A DNA stretch of 35,786 nucleotides, taken from contig DVJA01000053.1 of NCBI GenBank assembly GCA_018710885.1, positions 1 through 35,786 of the forward strand. The letters are read 5' to 3'. The notes beneath the pieces are model-generated. The model saw nothing but the letters and a program-made list of their open reading frames with translations, made no database searches and had not been told where the DNA came from. The position numbers and the translations under genes are program-made. Source of the stretch: Scatomorpha merdigallinarum. Lineage in GTDB: Bacteria; Bacillota; Clostridia; Oscillospirales; Oscillospiraceae. This document shows, one piece after another, positions 1-6,912 of the stretch (within the stretch, counting starts at the first letter, position 1; every line of letters starts with the position of its first letter).

Positions 1-53
1 GCAAGAATTTCTCCTTCTAACTCTTGAACGTGCGTATACTTCCTTTTTGACAT
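1..53 (-). CDS. IS3-family transposase OrfA, N-terminal fragment (runs off the window)
   Basis: An ATG at 53 opens a frame reading MSKRKYTHVQELEGEIL to the window edge. This start is typical of the short helix-turn-helix OrfA protein of IS3-family elements, which binds the element ends and is normally extended by frameshifting into the OrfB DDE transposase. No strong Shine-Dalgarno sequence is visible; the 3' arm of the hairpin at 61-94 lies just upstream. Only 17 codons are available, so the assignment depends on the match of this N-terminus together with the IS-like end at 131. Confidence 0.6.
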   Translation of the reverse strand, partial: MSKRKYTHVQELEGEIL

Positions 54-60
54 ACGAACA

Positions 61-94
61 CCCCCTGTATAGGTTTATTTTCCTACACAGGGGG
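61..94. terminator. Hairpin just inside the IS end, upstream of the transposase
   Basis: The arms CCCCCTGTATAGG (61-73) and CCTACACAGGGGG (82-94) pair with a single mismatch around the loop TTTATTTT. On the plus strand CCTTTTGTC follows. On the minus strand the hairpin lies between the IS end and the transposase start, a position where insertion sequences often block transcription entering from outside. Here that would be readthrough from the FAH operon. Confidence 0.6.
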
Positions 95-163
95 CCTTTT
101 GTCTATTGTCCGTTTTTACTGGTTCAGTTCACTGGCCGGGGGATTTCCTGACTGTTCAAAGCG

Positions 164-1012
164 TCATTTGACTGTGTTTTCGAGCACGCCAATGCCGTCT
201 ATCTCGCAGCGCACCACGTCACCAGATTTCAAGTATTTGGGCGGTGTAAAGCCCATACCCACTCCGGCCGGAGTGCCCATAGCTATGATGGTGCCAGCCT
301 TCAGCGTCATGCCCGCAGAGAGCTCGGCTATCACATGTGCCGCGCCGTAGATCTCATAGCGTGTATTGCTGTCCTGACGCTTTTCGCCGTTTATGTAGCA
401 GCGGATGTTCAGCTCAGGCTCCCAAGTGAACTCGTCGCGGGTAACGATCCAGGGACCCATCGCAGTGTGGGTATCCAGGCTCTTGCCGAAGTAGAACTGC
501 TTGTGGGCGGTCTGAAGGTTGCGCGCGGAGACGTCGTTGAAGACGCTGTAACCCAGCACGTAGTCCTGTGCCTCGGCCTCGCTGACGCGGTAGGCGTCAC
601 GGCCGAGTATGACCGCCAGCTCGACCTCGTAGTCGAGCGAATCCACTATATCGAAGTGACCGTCTATATAATCGCCGGGGCCTATAATATAAGCAGCGCG
701 TTTGGAGAAGTATACAGCTTTGCCGGCGTTCTTCTTAAACTCGGCCTGGCCTCCCCATTTCTCAGCTTCAGCGCTGTGATCCACGTAGTTCATGCCGAGG
801 CACACCACATCCTGGGCAGGCGTGGTGATGGGTGACAGCAGATGTACTTCTTCGATAGCTATGCCCGCACCTTTAAACATCGTCTCATCCGGCAGTTTGC
901 CGCCGAGCGCGTCTATGAGTGTGAGCATGTCCGGCGCGGCCTCATAGACACGCACCCCGTCGCTGACGGCAGCGAAGCGCCTTCCGGCGTACTCGCAGGT
1001 AAGCAGTTTCAT
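164..1012 (-). CDS. Fumarylacetoacetate hydrolase (FAH) family protein
   Basis: This 282-residue protein has the length and fold signature of cytosolic FAH-family enzymes, which include acylpyruvases, 2-hydroxyhepta-2,4-diene-1,7-dioate isomerases and oxaloacetate tautomerases/decarboxylases. The core motif VVCLGMNYVDH (residues 69-79) is followed by the metal-binding acids Glu129 and Glu131 (DYEVEL) and Asp160 (FND). The glycine-rich closing region GTIIAMGTPAGVGMG is also present. Start ATG at 1012 has GAGGAG seven to ten bases upstream. It follows the zinc-ribbon membrane protein gene by 24 bp, so the two are probably cotranscribed. The substrate cannot be told from sequence. An IS end lies 32 bp after the stop. 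Confidence 0.9.
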   Translation of the reverse strand: MKLLTCEYAGRRFAAVSDGVRVYEAAPDMLTLIDALGGKLPDETMFKGAGIAIEEVHLLSPITTPAQDVVCLGMNYVDHSAEAEKWGGQAEFKKNAGKAVYFSKRAAYIIGPGDYIDGHFDIVDSLDYEVELAVILGRDAYRVSEAEAQDYVLGYSVFNDVSARNLQTAHKQFYFGKSLDTHTAMGPWIVTRDEFTWEPELNIRCYINGEKRQDSNTRYEIYGAAHVIAELSAGMTLKAGTIIAMGTPAGVGMGFTPPKYLKSGDVVRCEIDGIGVLENTVK

Positions 1013-1036
1013 GGTTAGTCTCCTCTCGTCTCTCGT

Positions 1037-1678
1037 TTAGCTTATTAAATTTATCTCTCCTATCAACGGCAGCGGTTTGCGCTTGCCTTTTAACGCATTT
1101 GAAAGCCCCAGGCACACACAGACGAAGGCAAATATGTTGGCCGCCCACATAAACGGTATAAAATCGAAGATACCGATTATAACCCAGCACAAGAACAGCA
1201 CCAGGCCCTGGTTCACATGATAACGCACAAAAGAGCTCTTTGGCTTCAGCAGCCAGGAAAGCAGGAAGAAGGGGCCAATGTAGCACAGCGCCGCCAAACC
1301 GCGGTTTTTCTTCGCGTCCCGCCTGTACTCCCGCTCATAGTCCTGTCTGGAGCTGCCGTCGTATGTGAAGGTCCCTCCATCGGCTCTCTTCGAGCTCTCA
1401 TAAGTAAAGGTGCCCTTGTCACCACCCGTGCGGCGTGCATCGCCGGAAGAGTAAGAGCCACGCGAAGATGCGTCTTGTGTCTTTTTCTCTGCCTTTTTAT
1501 ATGAATAGTGATACTCTCCGCTGGTCTTAGCCGTTTCAGATGCAGCCGCAGCAGCGGAGGACGCTGTCTTCTTCTTTGCGCTGCTCTTCTTTTTTGTATC
1601 AGCCTTTGGCGCCCCGCAGGCCGGGCACTCGTCTGCCCAGTCCGGTATGTAGGCCCCGCATGAACTGCAATAGCTCAT
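1037..1678 (-). CDS. Zinc-ribbon membrane protein (DUF4870-like C-terminus)
   Basis: The 213-residue product starts with a zinc ribbon: two CxxC pairs, CSSC at residues 4-7 and CPAC at 18-21. A long low-complexity linker rich in Lys, Ser, Ala, Gly and Tyr follows. The last ~80 residues hold two to three hydrophobic segments (YIGPFFLLSWLL, GLVLFLCWVIIGIFDFIPF, ANIFAFVCVCLGL) and the sequence FVRYHVNQGLVL, typical of small DUF4870/Tic20-like integral membrane proteins. Function is unknown. A sigma-A-type promoter lies directly upstream (1710-1738), and the FAH gene follows after 24 bp. The linker contains several GTFTYE/GTFTYD-type repeats, which look like simple internal duplication. Confidence 0.75.
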   Translation of the reverse strand: MSYCSSCGAYIPDWADECPACGAPKADTKKKSSAKKKTASSAAAAASETAKTSGEYHYSYKKAEKKTQDASSRGSYSSGDARRTGGDKGTFTYESSKRADGGTFTYDGSSRQDYEREYRRDAKKNRGLAALCYIGPFFLLSWLLKPKSSFVRYHVNQGLVLFLCWVIIGIFDFIPFMWAANIFAFVCVCLGLSNALKGKRKPLPLIGEINLIS

Positions 1679-1709
1679 AGCCTTCCCTCATTCGTCAAAA
1701 GATGACTAC

Positions 1710-1738
1710 ATTATATACCGCCGGACACATATTTTGCA
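1710..1738 (-). promoter_or_regulatory. Sigma-A promoter for the zinc-ribbon protein/FAH operon
   Basis: On the minus strand TTGCAA (1738-1733) and a perfect TATAAT (1715-1710) are separated by 17 bases. The -10 lies about 32 bp upstream of the ATG at 1678. Confidence 0.75.
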
Positions 1739-1792
1739 ACTGTTGAAAAAGTGCAGCAAAGTGAAAGCGAGCAGCACGGGACCGGTTAGCGA

Positions 1793-1829
1793 AGTTTCCG
1801 GCGTCAGGCACAGCCCGATGCCGGAAACT
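1793..1829. other. Perfect 10-bp inverted repeat downstream of sleB
   Basis: AGTTTCCGGC (1793-1802) and GCCGGAAACT (1820-1829) form a 10-bp stem with a 17-base loop in the gap after sleB. No T-run follows on either strand, so it is not a classical intrinsic terminator. It may act in mRNA 3'-end stability. The rest of the 1679-1876 gap holds only the promoter listed separately. Confidence 0.45.
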
Positions 1830-1876
1830 GAACTGGACGAACGTTGACCCAACGAGGACTCTGGTGTGGCTTCGGC

Positions 1877-2548
1877 CTATGCACAGAACCTGTGGTTGCC
1901 TATAGTCACTATCTCCTCGCGTGACCAAATCCACGCATTTGTAGCCGTTTTGGGATTGAAGTAATATATTGCCCCTCCCGACGGGTCAGCGCCCGCCAGC
2001 GCTTCTCTGGCAGCCTGATAGGCGATGTCTGCCACAGGCTCGTCCCACTGCCCGTCAAGCATGCAGCTAAACGCACCCGGCTGGAAAATGACCTCCGCTA
2101 TGGTGTTGGGAAACGACGGATGGTCCACTCGGTTTAGCACCACCGCGCCAACAGCCACCTGGCCCGAGTACGGCTCTCCTCGCGCCTCGGCCGAGATCAG
2201 CCTGGCCAGCAGGGCCAGCTCTCCCGAGGCGTCCTCGCCCGCCTGGTAGCTGCCCGTGGGCAAGCCCAGGGCCTCAAGTGTGGCCGGGCCTGTCCGGCCG
2301 TCCACTTCCAGCCCGTTTGTCTCCTGGAAGTATCGTACAGCCGCTTCTGTGGCGCTGCCGTATATGCCGTCTATGCTGCCGTCGTAATAACCCCACTCTT
2401 TGAGCACACTCTGTATTTCCCTGACCGTGCTTCCGGAGTCTCCACGCTCGTATGTGTCTGCCCGTGCCGCCTGGACCAGTGCAATAGCGGCCATGTTCAA
2501 TGCAAATATAACAGCCAGGGCCAGAATCAGTTTACGTCTGGATGTCAT
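1877..2548 (-). CDS. sleB: Spore cortex-lytic enzyme SleB-type hydrolase
   Basis: The 223-residue protein has an N-terminal membrane/signal segment (residues 6-26), a peptidoglycan-binding domain (about 35-95, with repeats of the type GDSGSTVREIQSVLKEWGYY), and a C-terminal SleB/CwlJ hydrolase domain. The family's catalytic Glu is at 121 within SAEARGEPYSGQ, followed by VAVGAVVLNRV. SleB enzymes are lytic transglycosylases that degrade cortex peptidoglycan containing muramic-delta-lactam during germination. The start at 2548 is chosen because GAGGGGG precedes it at good spacing; an upstream in-frame codon would lie inside a terminator hairpin. No ypeB partner is adjacent. Its presence suggests a spore-former. 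Confidence 0.9.
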   Translation of the reverse strand: MTSRRKLILALAVIFALNMAAIALVQAARADTYERGDSGSTVREIQSVLKEWGYYDGSIDGIYGSATEAAVRYFQETNGLEVDGRTGPATLEALGLPTGSYQAGEDASGELALLARLISAEARGEPYSGQVAVGAVVLNRVDHPSFPNTIAEVIFQPGAFSCMLDGQWDEPVADIAYQAAREALAGADPSGGAIYYFNPKTATNAWIWSREEIVTIGNHRFCA

Positions 2549-2586
2549 AAAAAATCGCCCCCTCGCACATAGCATACGAGGGGGCG
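2549..2586 (-). terminator. Terminator of the thrS/lipoprotein unit whose 3' arm carries the sleB ribosome site
   Basis: On the minus strand the perfect 10-bp stem CGCCCCCTCG / CGAGGGGGCG (2586-2577 and 2565-2556) is followed by ATTTTTT (2555-2549), and the sleB ATG comes immediately afterwards. The 3' arm GAGGGGG is the only Shine-Dalgarno-like sequence for sleB. The element therefore terminates upstream transcription and, in any readthrough mRNA, would hide the sleB ribosome site. Confidence 0.8.
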
Positions 2587-2621
2587 TGTCCGGTTATACT
2601 TGTGAATTTTTAACTCGCAGC

Positions 2622-3224
2622 TCAGGCGTTGGCCGCGACGGTAAGGGTAGCAGAGTCCTCGGAGACCGTGAGGGTGTAGCCCTCGCCGGCAGCGGCAGAA
2701 GCGCTCGTGCAGGCAGGCTCGCCGGTCACAGTAAGCGCACAGGAGACATTGACCTCGCCGCTCACGTCAATGGCTGCGGCGCCAGTCGCGTTGATGGTCA
2801 GGGTACCGTCGCCGGTAATGGTGAGGTTGTCCCCCTCGCCGCCGGATATTACGAGACGCCCTTCGGAAGCCGTGAGGCTGCAATCGCCCACCACAACTAT
2901 CTCGAGGTCGCCGCCCGAGAAGCTTATCAGCGGGGCACTGGAGCTGCTGCTCTCCACGGTCACAGAGTCAATGGTGAGAGTGCCGTCAGCGTAAGTAAAT
3001 CCCCTGTATCCAAAGCCGGTGAGCTGTCCACCCTTGATGAGGTCCGCGCCATTAATGCTCAGCTCGGATATCGGTTCCGGGTCCGGAGTCGGGGTGACCG
3101 GTGCCGGAGTGGCATTCAGGTCCGTCGGGGTGGAGCCGTCATTAACCTCGTTGTTATCGCCGCCGCAGGCAGCGAGAGCAAAGGTCATGCAAAGCGCCAA
3201 CACGATGGCCAAAAACTTCTTCAT
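2622..3224 (-). CDS. Beta-repeat lipoprotein, function unknown
   Basis: The 200-residue product begins MKKFLAIVLALCMTFALAAC, a lipoprotein signal with lipobox LAAC (Cys20), so it should be anchored to the outer face of the membrane. A short Thr/Pro linker (TPAPVTPTPDPEP) follows. The remainder consists of short beta-strand units such as GTLTIDSVTV, GDLEIVVVG, DNLTITGDG and GTLTINAT, suggestive of a small right-handed beta-helix as in Cthe_2159-like carbohydrate-binding proteins. That comparison is only by pattern. The start at 3224 has AAAGGAGA upstream. It begins 22 bp after thrS stops and shares its transcript, an unexpected partner for a tRNA synthetase. Confidence 0.75.
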   Translation of the reverse strand: MKKFLAIVLALCMTFALAACGGDNNEVNDGSTPTDLNATPAPVTPTPDPEPISELSINGADLIKGGQLTGFGYRGFTYADGTLTIDSVTVESSSSSAPLISFSGGDLEIVVVGDCSLTASEGRLVISGGEGDNLTITGDGTLTINATGAAAIDVSGEVNVSCALTVTGEPACTSASAAAGEGYTLTVSEDSATLTVAANA

Positions 3225-3246
3225 TGTAATCTGTGTCTCCTTTCGC

Positions 3247-5007
3247 TTAGTCGAGGCTGCGGGCACGAATCTCCTCGCAGATGTCTTTGACAAACGCGCC
3301 AAGGTCCATCGCGCCCTTGTCGCCGCCGGAGCGCGTGCGTACAGACACCGTGCCGTTCTCGCTCTCCTTGTCGCCGATTACGAGCATATAGGGTATCTTC
3401 TTGCTCTGCGCCTCGCGGATCTTGTACCCAATTTTTTCATTGCGGAAGTCGCATTCCACGCGCACGCCGTGCGCCGCGAGCTCATCTGCCACCTTCTGCG
3501 ACCATTCGCGGCTGCGGTCGGTGATAGGCATGACCTTTACCTGCACGGGGGCCAGCCAGGTCGGGAACGCGCCGCCGAAGTGCTCGGTTATAACGCCGAT
3601 AAAGCGCTCGATGCTGCCGAGCACCACACGGTGTATCATGACCGGGCGGTGCTTTGCGCCGTCTTCTCCGACGTACTCAAGCTCAAAGCGCTCGGGAAGC
3701 TGGCTGTCAAGCTGTATGGTACCGCATTGCCAGGTACGTCCCAGGCTGTCTGCCAGGTGGAAGTCAAGCTTCGGGCCGTAGAAAGCGCCGTCACCCTCGT
3801 TGATGGTGAAGCTCTTGCCCATCTCGGTGATAGCTTCCTTGAGTATGTCCTGGTTGTGCTCCCACTGCTCCACTGTACCAATGTGGTCCTCGGGCATGGT
3901 GGAGAGCTCTATTTCGTACTTGAGGCCGAAAGTGGAGTAAACTTCGTCAAAGAGCTTTACGACGCCCTTTATCTCGTCCTTCATCTGTTCCGGGGTCATG
4001 AATATGTGCGCATCGTCCTGGGTGAAGCACCTGACGCGGAACAGGCCGTGCAGAGCGCCGGAAAGCTCATGACGGTGGACTAGTCCCAACTCTCCCACGC
4101 GCAGGGGCAGGTCGCGGTAGGAGTGCGGTTCGCTCTCATAGACCAGCATACCGCCCGGGCAGTTCATTGGCTTTATGGCATAGTCCTCACCATCAATGAC
4201 GGTGGTGTACATGTTGTCTTTATAGTGATCCCAGTGACCGCTGCGCTCCCAGAGCTCACGGTTGAGAATTACGGGTGTGGACACTTCCACATAGCCGTAC
4301 TTTTTGTGTATCTCGCGCCAGTAGTCAATCAGCGTGTTCTTGAGCGTCATGCCGTTCGGCAGGAAGAACGGGAAGCCGGGGCCGGCTTCATTCATCATAA
4401 AGAGGCCGAGCTCGCGGCCAAGCTTGCGGTGGTCGCGCTTCTTCGCTTCCTCTAGACGAGCGAGGTAGGCATCAAGTTCCTCTTTTTTCATAAAACATGT
4501 GCCATAAATTCGCTGGAGCATCTTGTTCTTGCTGTCGCCGCGCCAGTAAGCGCCGGTGCAATTCATGAGCTTTATCGCGTTGCCCTTGATGCGGCCGGTG
4601 CTGTCTAGGTGCGGGCCGGCGCAGAGGTCGGTGAACTCGCCCTGCTTGTAGAAACTGATAACGGCGTCCTCGGGCAGATCCTCAATAAGCTGTACCTTGT
4701 AGGGCTCTTCCCTGTCCTGCATGAATTTAAGGGCCTCTGCACGGGGCAGCTCGAAGCGCTCGATAGACAGCTTCTCCTTGCATATCTTGCGCATCTCGGC
4801 TTCGATTTTTTCAAGCACTTCGGGCGTAAAGGTGACGTCCGAGTCTATGTCGTAGTAAAAGCCGTCCTCTATTGCCGGGCCGATGGCCAGCTTGCTCTCG
4901 GGGTACAGGCGCTTGACCGCCTGGGCGAGGACATGGCTCGTGCTGTGGCGGTACGTATCACGATACTCCTTGTTTTCAAAGGTGTACAGGTTCTTCTTCT
5001 CGTCCAT
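3247..5007 (-). CDS. thrS: Threonyl-tRNA synthetase (short form without TGS domain)
   Basis: The product charges tRNA-Thr in the cytosol. The 586 residues include the editing domain with HSTSH (His21/His25) and CAGPH, the class II core with the zinc-site Cys in PMNCPGGM, motif 2 (RVRCFTQDDAHIF), motif 3 (GSIERFIGVITEHFGG) and the C-terminal anticodon-binding domain. Typical ThrS has about 640 residues; here the N-terminal TGS domain (~60 residues) is missing, since the protein starts right before the editing domain. Start ATG 5007 is supported by AGGAGG seven bases upstream. Codons further upstream belong to the T-box terminator, so a longer form is not credible. A lipoprotein gene follows on the same transcript. 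Confidence 0.97.
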   Translation of the reverse strand: MDEKKNLYTFENKEYRDTYRHSTSHVLAQAVKRLYPESKLAIGPAIEDGFYYDIDSDVTFTPEVLEKIEAEMRKICKEKLSIERFELPRAEALKFMQDREEPYKVQLIEDLPEDAVISFYKQGEFTDLCAGPHLDSTGRIKGNAIKLMNCTGAYWRGDSKNKMLQRIYGTCFMKKEELDAYLARLEEAKKRDHRKLGRELGLFMMNEAGPGFPFFLPNGMTLKNTLIDYWREIHKKYGYVEVSTPVILNRELWERSGHWDHYKDNMYTTVIDGEDYAIKPMNCPGGMLVYESEPHSYRDLPLRVGELGLVHRHELSGALHGLFRVRCFTQDDAHIFMTPEQMKDEIKGVVKLFDEVYSTFGLKYEIELSTMPEDHIGTVEQWEHNQDILKEAITEMGKSFTINEGDGAFYGPKLDFHLADSLGRTWQCGTIQLDSQLPERFELEYVGEDGAKHRPVMIHRVVLGSIERFIGVITEHFGGAFPTWLAPVQVKVMPITDRSREWSQKVADELAAHGVRVECDFRNEKIGYKIREAQSKKIPYMLVIGDKESENGTVSVRTRSGGDKGAMDLGAFVKDICEEIRARSLD

Positions 5008-5255
5008 GGTAATCCTCCTGAAAAAATGAAAAGCGCCCCCGCGCCTTGCGGCACAGGGGTGCGATTTCTCACACGGTTCCACCCTGAGTTTAACTCAGTC
5101 GCCTTAACGCGGCAAACGTGCGTGGATACTCTTCTTTCCCCACGCAGACTCGGGAGCGGTACGTCCAGTCCAGGGCCGGAGCGCCTTACAGCCTGTGGGC
5201 GCTCTCTCTGTACGGCCTCTATTTGACCGTCGCTTCTCCGTCTTCGTCTTTTTAC
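5008..5255 (-). promoter_or_regulatory. T-box riboswitch leader of thrS
   Basis: The minus-strand leader carries the conserved T-box AGGGTGGAACCG (5085-5074), followed by a hairpin of CGCACCCCTGTGCC and GGCGCGGGGGCG around GCAA (5063-5034). The T-rich tract TTTTCATTTTTT comes next (5032-5021), then the AGGAGG of thrS. Upstream, the sequence has a Stem I-like layout with AGAGAG and GGCTGTAAG elements. A candidate threonine specifier ACC lies at 5160-5158 (context GACGTACCGC). Uncharged tRNA-Thr pairing would favour the antiterminator and thrS expression. The specifier assignment is the least certain part. Confidence 0.9.
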
Positions 5256-5261
5256 GGCGTT

Positions 5262-5290
5262 ATATTATCACTATTATATGTATATGTCAA
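5262..5290 (-). promoter_or_regulatory. Sigma-A promoter for thrS
   Basis: TTGACA (5290-5285) and TAATAT (5267-5262) on the minus strand are separated by exactly 17 bases. This places transcription start near 5255 at the head of the T-box leader. Confidence 0.85.
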
Positions 5291-5341
5291 GCCGCATAAA
5301 CACCAAATCCAGCCATCTGGCGGTGCGAAACGATGTAGTTC

Positions 5342-5370
5342 TTGACAATCTAACAATTGTTAGGTAGAAT
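5342..5370 (+). promoter_or_regulatory. Sigma-A promoter for the TetR/SDR operon
   Basis: TTGACA (5342-5347), a 17-base spacer and TAGAAT (5365-5370) form a strong promoter. The spacer is almost filled by the first operator palindrome (5350-5363). Confidence 0.85.
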
Positions 5371-5389
5371 TGTGTCTAACACGTGTTAG
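5350..5389. promoter_or_regulatory. Paired TetR operators
   Basis: Two perfect 14-bp palindromes, CTAACAATTGTTAG (5350-5363) and CTAACACGTGTTAG (5376-5389), differ only in the central four bases. Their centres are 26 bp apart. One sits between -35 and -10 and the other just past the -10, so binding would block RNA polymerase. The adjacent tetR gene is the obvious binder. Confidence 0.85.
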
Positions 5390-5402
5390 GTGGTGTTGAA
5401 AA

Positions 5403-5996
5403 TTGTCTGACACCCACGATAAAATATTGGAAACTGCATTGGAGCTCTTTTCGCGGCAAGGCTGTGATGCAGTGTCAATAAGGGACATCTGTACTCAGGT
5501 CGGGATTAAGGAGAGCTCCGTCTATTATCACTTCAAAAACAAGCGCGCCATTGCGCTTGAGCTGTATTCCCAGTTTGAAGCGCGCTCGCTTGAGCTGATG
5601 GAGCGTCTCGCTTCAGCGCTGGAGTCCGGGGTCCGGCCGGAACGGAGCAGCTACCTCAAAGTCTGTGCGATATATTTTGACAACTACCTCTGCGATTCAT
5701 TCTGCAACCGCGTGCTGCGCCTGCTCTCTATCGAACAGCTTGGCGACAGACAGGCCCGCACGCTTTATCGCCGCTGGCTCTTTGACGAGCCGCTCGGTTT
5801 CCAAACCCGTGTCTTCGCCGCGCTCACCGGCCGCGCCGACGCCAGCTACCTGGCCGTCAAGTTCTATGCGCCCATACAGCTCTACGCCCAGCGCTGGCTT
5901 CTCACCGGCACGCTCTCTGAAGGCGACAAGGCCGCCTTCCGCGCCGACGCCAACAGCCATATACGGAAGTTCTTCGCCGAACTCACGCGGCGCTAG
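5403..5996 (+). CDS. TetR/AcrR family transcriptional repressor
   Basis: The 197-residue protein has the TetR-type N-terminal helix-turn-helix: ILETALELFSRQGCDAVSIRDICTQVGIKESSVYYHFKNK at residues 8-47. Its C-terminal domain is a divergent all-helical ligand pocket. The start is TTG at 5403; no ATG or GTG is available before the DNA-binding domain, and the ribosome site is weak (GGTGGTG). Two palindromic operators overlap its promoter, indicating autorepression. The stop is TAG at 5994-5996, and the SDR gene begins 19 bp later, so both respond together. Inducer unknown. A MATE exporter follows the SDR gene after 150 bp, which fits a stress- or drug-responsive locus. Confidence 0.9.
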   Translation: MSDTHDKILETALELFSRQGCDAVSIRDICTQVGIKESSVYYHFKNKRAIALELYSQFEARSLELMERLASALESGVRPERSSYLKVCAIYFDNYLCDSFCNRVLRLLSIEQLGDRQARTLYRRWLFDEPLGFQTRVFAALTGRADASYLAVKFYAPIQLYAQRWLLTGTLSEGDKAAFRADANSHIRKFFAELTRR

Positions 5997-6015
5997 GCCG
6001 CAGGAAGGAGACAGC

Positions 6016-6762
6016 ATGTCTGCCATATTTATCACCGGCGCCAACGAAGGTATAGGGTTTTACATGTGCCGGGCCCTGCTGGAGGCCGGACACAGCGTCG
6101 CAGCCCTGGATGTCGACACATCAAACCTGGCCGCGCTAGCCGCTTCCTCGTCCGGCGGCCTTCTTTGCTACGAGGCTGACGTGCGAGACGCCGCCGCTGT
6201 ACAGAGCGCGGTAAACGACGCCGCGAACCGCTTCTCCGGCCTTGACGCGGCCGTACACAACGCCTGCCGCTGCCCCTTCCTCAGCTTCGGGGAGTGCGAA
6301 GACAGCGATTTCCTTTCAACGTATTATGTAAACTATTTTGGCGCTGTACACCTGGCCAGAGCGACCGTGCCGCATCTGAAAACCGGCGGGCGAATTTGTT
6401 TCACGAGCTCCGGTGTAGGCGTAACAGGCTTCCCCGGACTCACGGCTTACGCTTCTAGCAAGGGAGCTATTGAAGCGCTTGCAAAATGCCTGAGGCTCGA
6501 GTACCCGCAGTTCAGCTTCCACATACTCCATCCACCGCTGACGCGCACGCGCTCAAGCTCTCCCCTGCCTGTACCTCCGGAGTTCATGGCCTCGCCCGAG
6601 GACGTGGGCCGCGGCCTCGCAAAGAGGCTTTTTTCTAAGCGCTTCATAATCTGCCACAGCCGCGCGCAGGCCGTGCAGACCAGGCTGTGTTATGCCTTTC
6701 CCCTCAAGCTTGGCCGGCTCATAAGCCTCATGACCTCAAGGGCCAGCTCAAGCAGAACCTGA
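6016..6762 (+). CDS. Short-chain dehydrogenase/reductase (SDR) family protein
   Basis: This 248-residue classical SDR has the nucleotide-binding motif TGANEGIG (residues 7-14) and Asp at the end of beta-2 (ALDVD), favouring NAD(H). The catalytic Ser lies in FTSSGVG and Tyr/Lys in YASSK. The usual NAG motif reads NAC. The start at 6016 has GGAAGGAG upstream; the open frame runs further 5' through the tetR coding region, but that extension is not plausible. The gene follows tetR by 19 bp and is probably under TetR control. Substrate unknown. The basic, hydrophobic C-terminus (PLKLGRLISLMTSR) may touch the membrane. Confidence 0.88.
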   Translation: MSAIFITGANEGIGFYMCRALLEAGHSVAALDVDTSNLAALAASSSGGLLCYEADVRDAAAVQSAVNDAANRFSGLDAAVHNACRCPFLSFGECEDSDFLSTYYVNYFGAVHLARATVPHLKTGGRICFTSSGVGVTGFPGLTAYASSKGAIEALAKCLRLEYPQFSFHILHPPLTRTRSSSPLPVPPEFMASPEDVGRGLAKRLFSKRFIICHSRAQAVQTRLCYAFPLKLGRLISLMTSRASSSRT

Positions 6763-6844
6763 GTTTGAATATGCGCTGTTTTAATTTCAGAAATGTTTGA
6801 AGATTTGTCGCAAATTTTACCTTTCAGGCACTTTACAGAGCCTC

Positions 6845-6850
6845 TATACT
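6845..6850 (+). promoter_or_regulatory. Candidate -10 element for the MATE gene
   Basis: TATACT at 6845-6850 lies 62 bp before the MATE start. The -35 at 17-base spacing is the poor match TTTCAG (6822-6827). The 150-bp gap after the SDR gene holds no terminator that I can see, so readthrough from the tetR operon is also possible. Confidence 0.35.
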
Positions 6851-6912
6851 GTGGTAAACTCAGCGCCGTTGCAGTTTGCAGCGGCGCATTCTATTTATTG
6901 AGGTGCATGTGA

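Larger units (their letters stand above)
1..131 (-). mobile_element. End of an IS3-family (IS150-group-like) insertion sequence, truncated by the window edge
   Basis: Read on the minus strand, the element begins at 131 with TGAACTGAACC, a TG-starting end that resembles the terminal repeats of IS3/IS150-type elements. A hairpin and then a start codon follow, and the encoded N-terminus resembles IS3-family OrfA proteins. The boundary falls 32 bp downstream of the stop codon of the neighbouring FAH-family gene, so the insertion replaced or displaced that operon's terminator region without breaking the gene. Only one end is inside the window, so target-site duplication and completeness cannot be judged. 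The IS family call is from recognition of the end and of 17 residues, so it is moderate. Confidence 0.65.

Noticed and set aside
1793..1829. Intrinsic terminator after sleB
   Set aside because: The 10-bp stem is perfect, but the loop is 17 bases and no T-run follows, so it is reported only as an inverted repeat.
3019..4083. 354-codon open frame on the plus strand
   Set aside because: It is antisense to thrS and the lipoprotein gene, with no ribosome site or domain.
5008..5082. N-terminal extension of ThrS to an ATG at 5082
   Set aside because: Those codons are the T-box terminator hairpin, and the AGGAGG site fits only the start at 5007.
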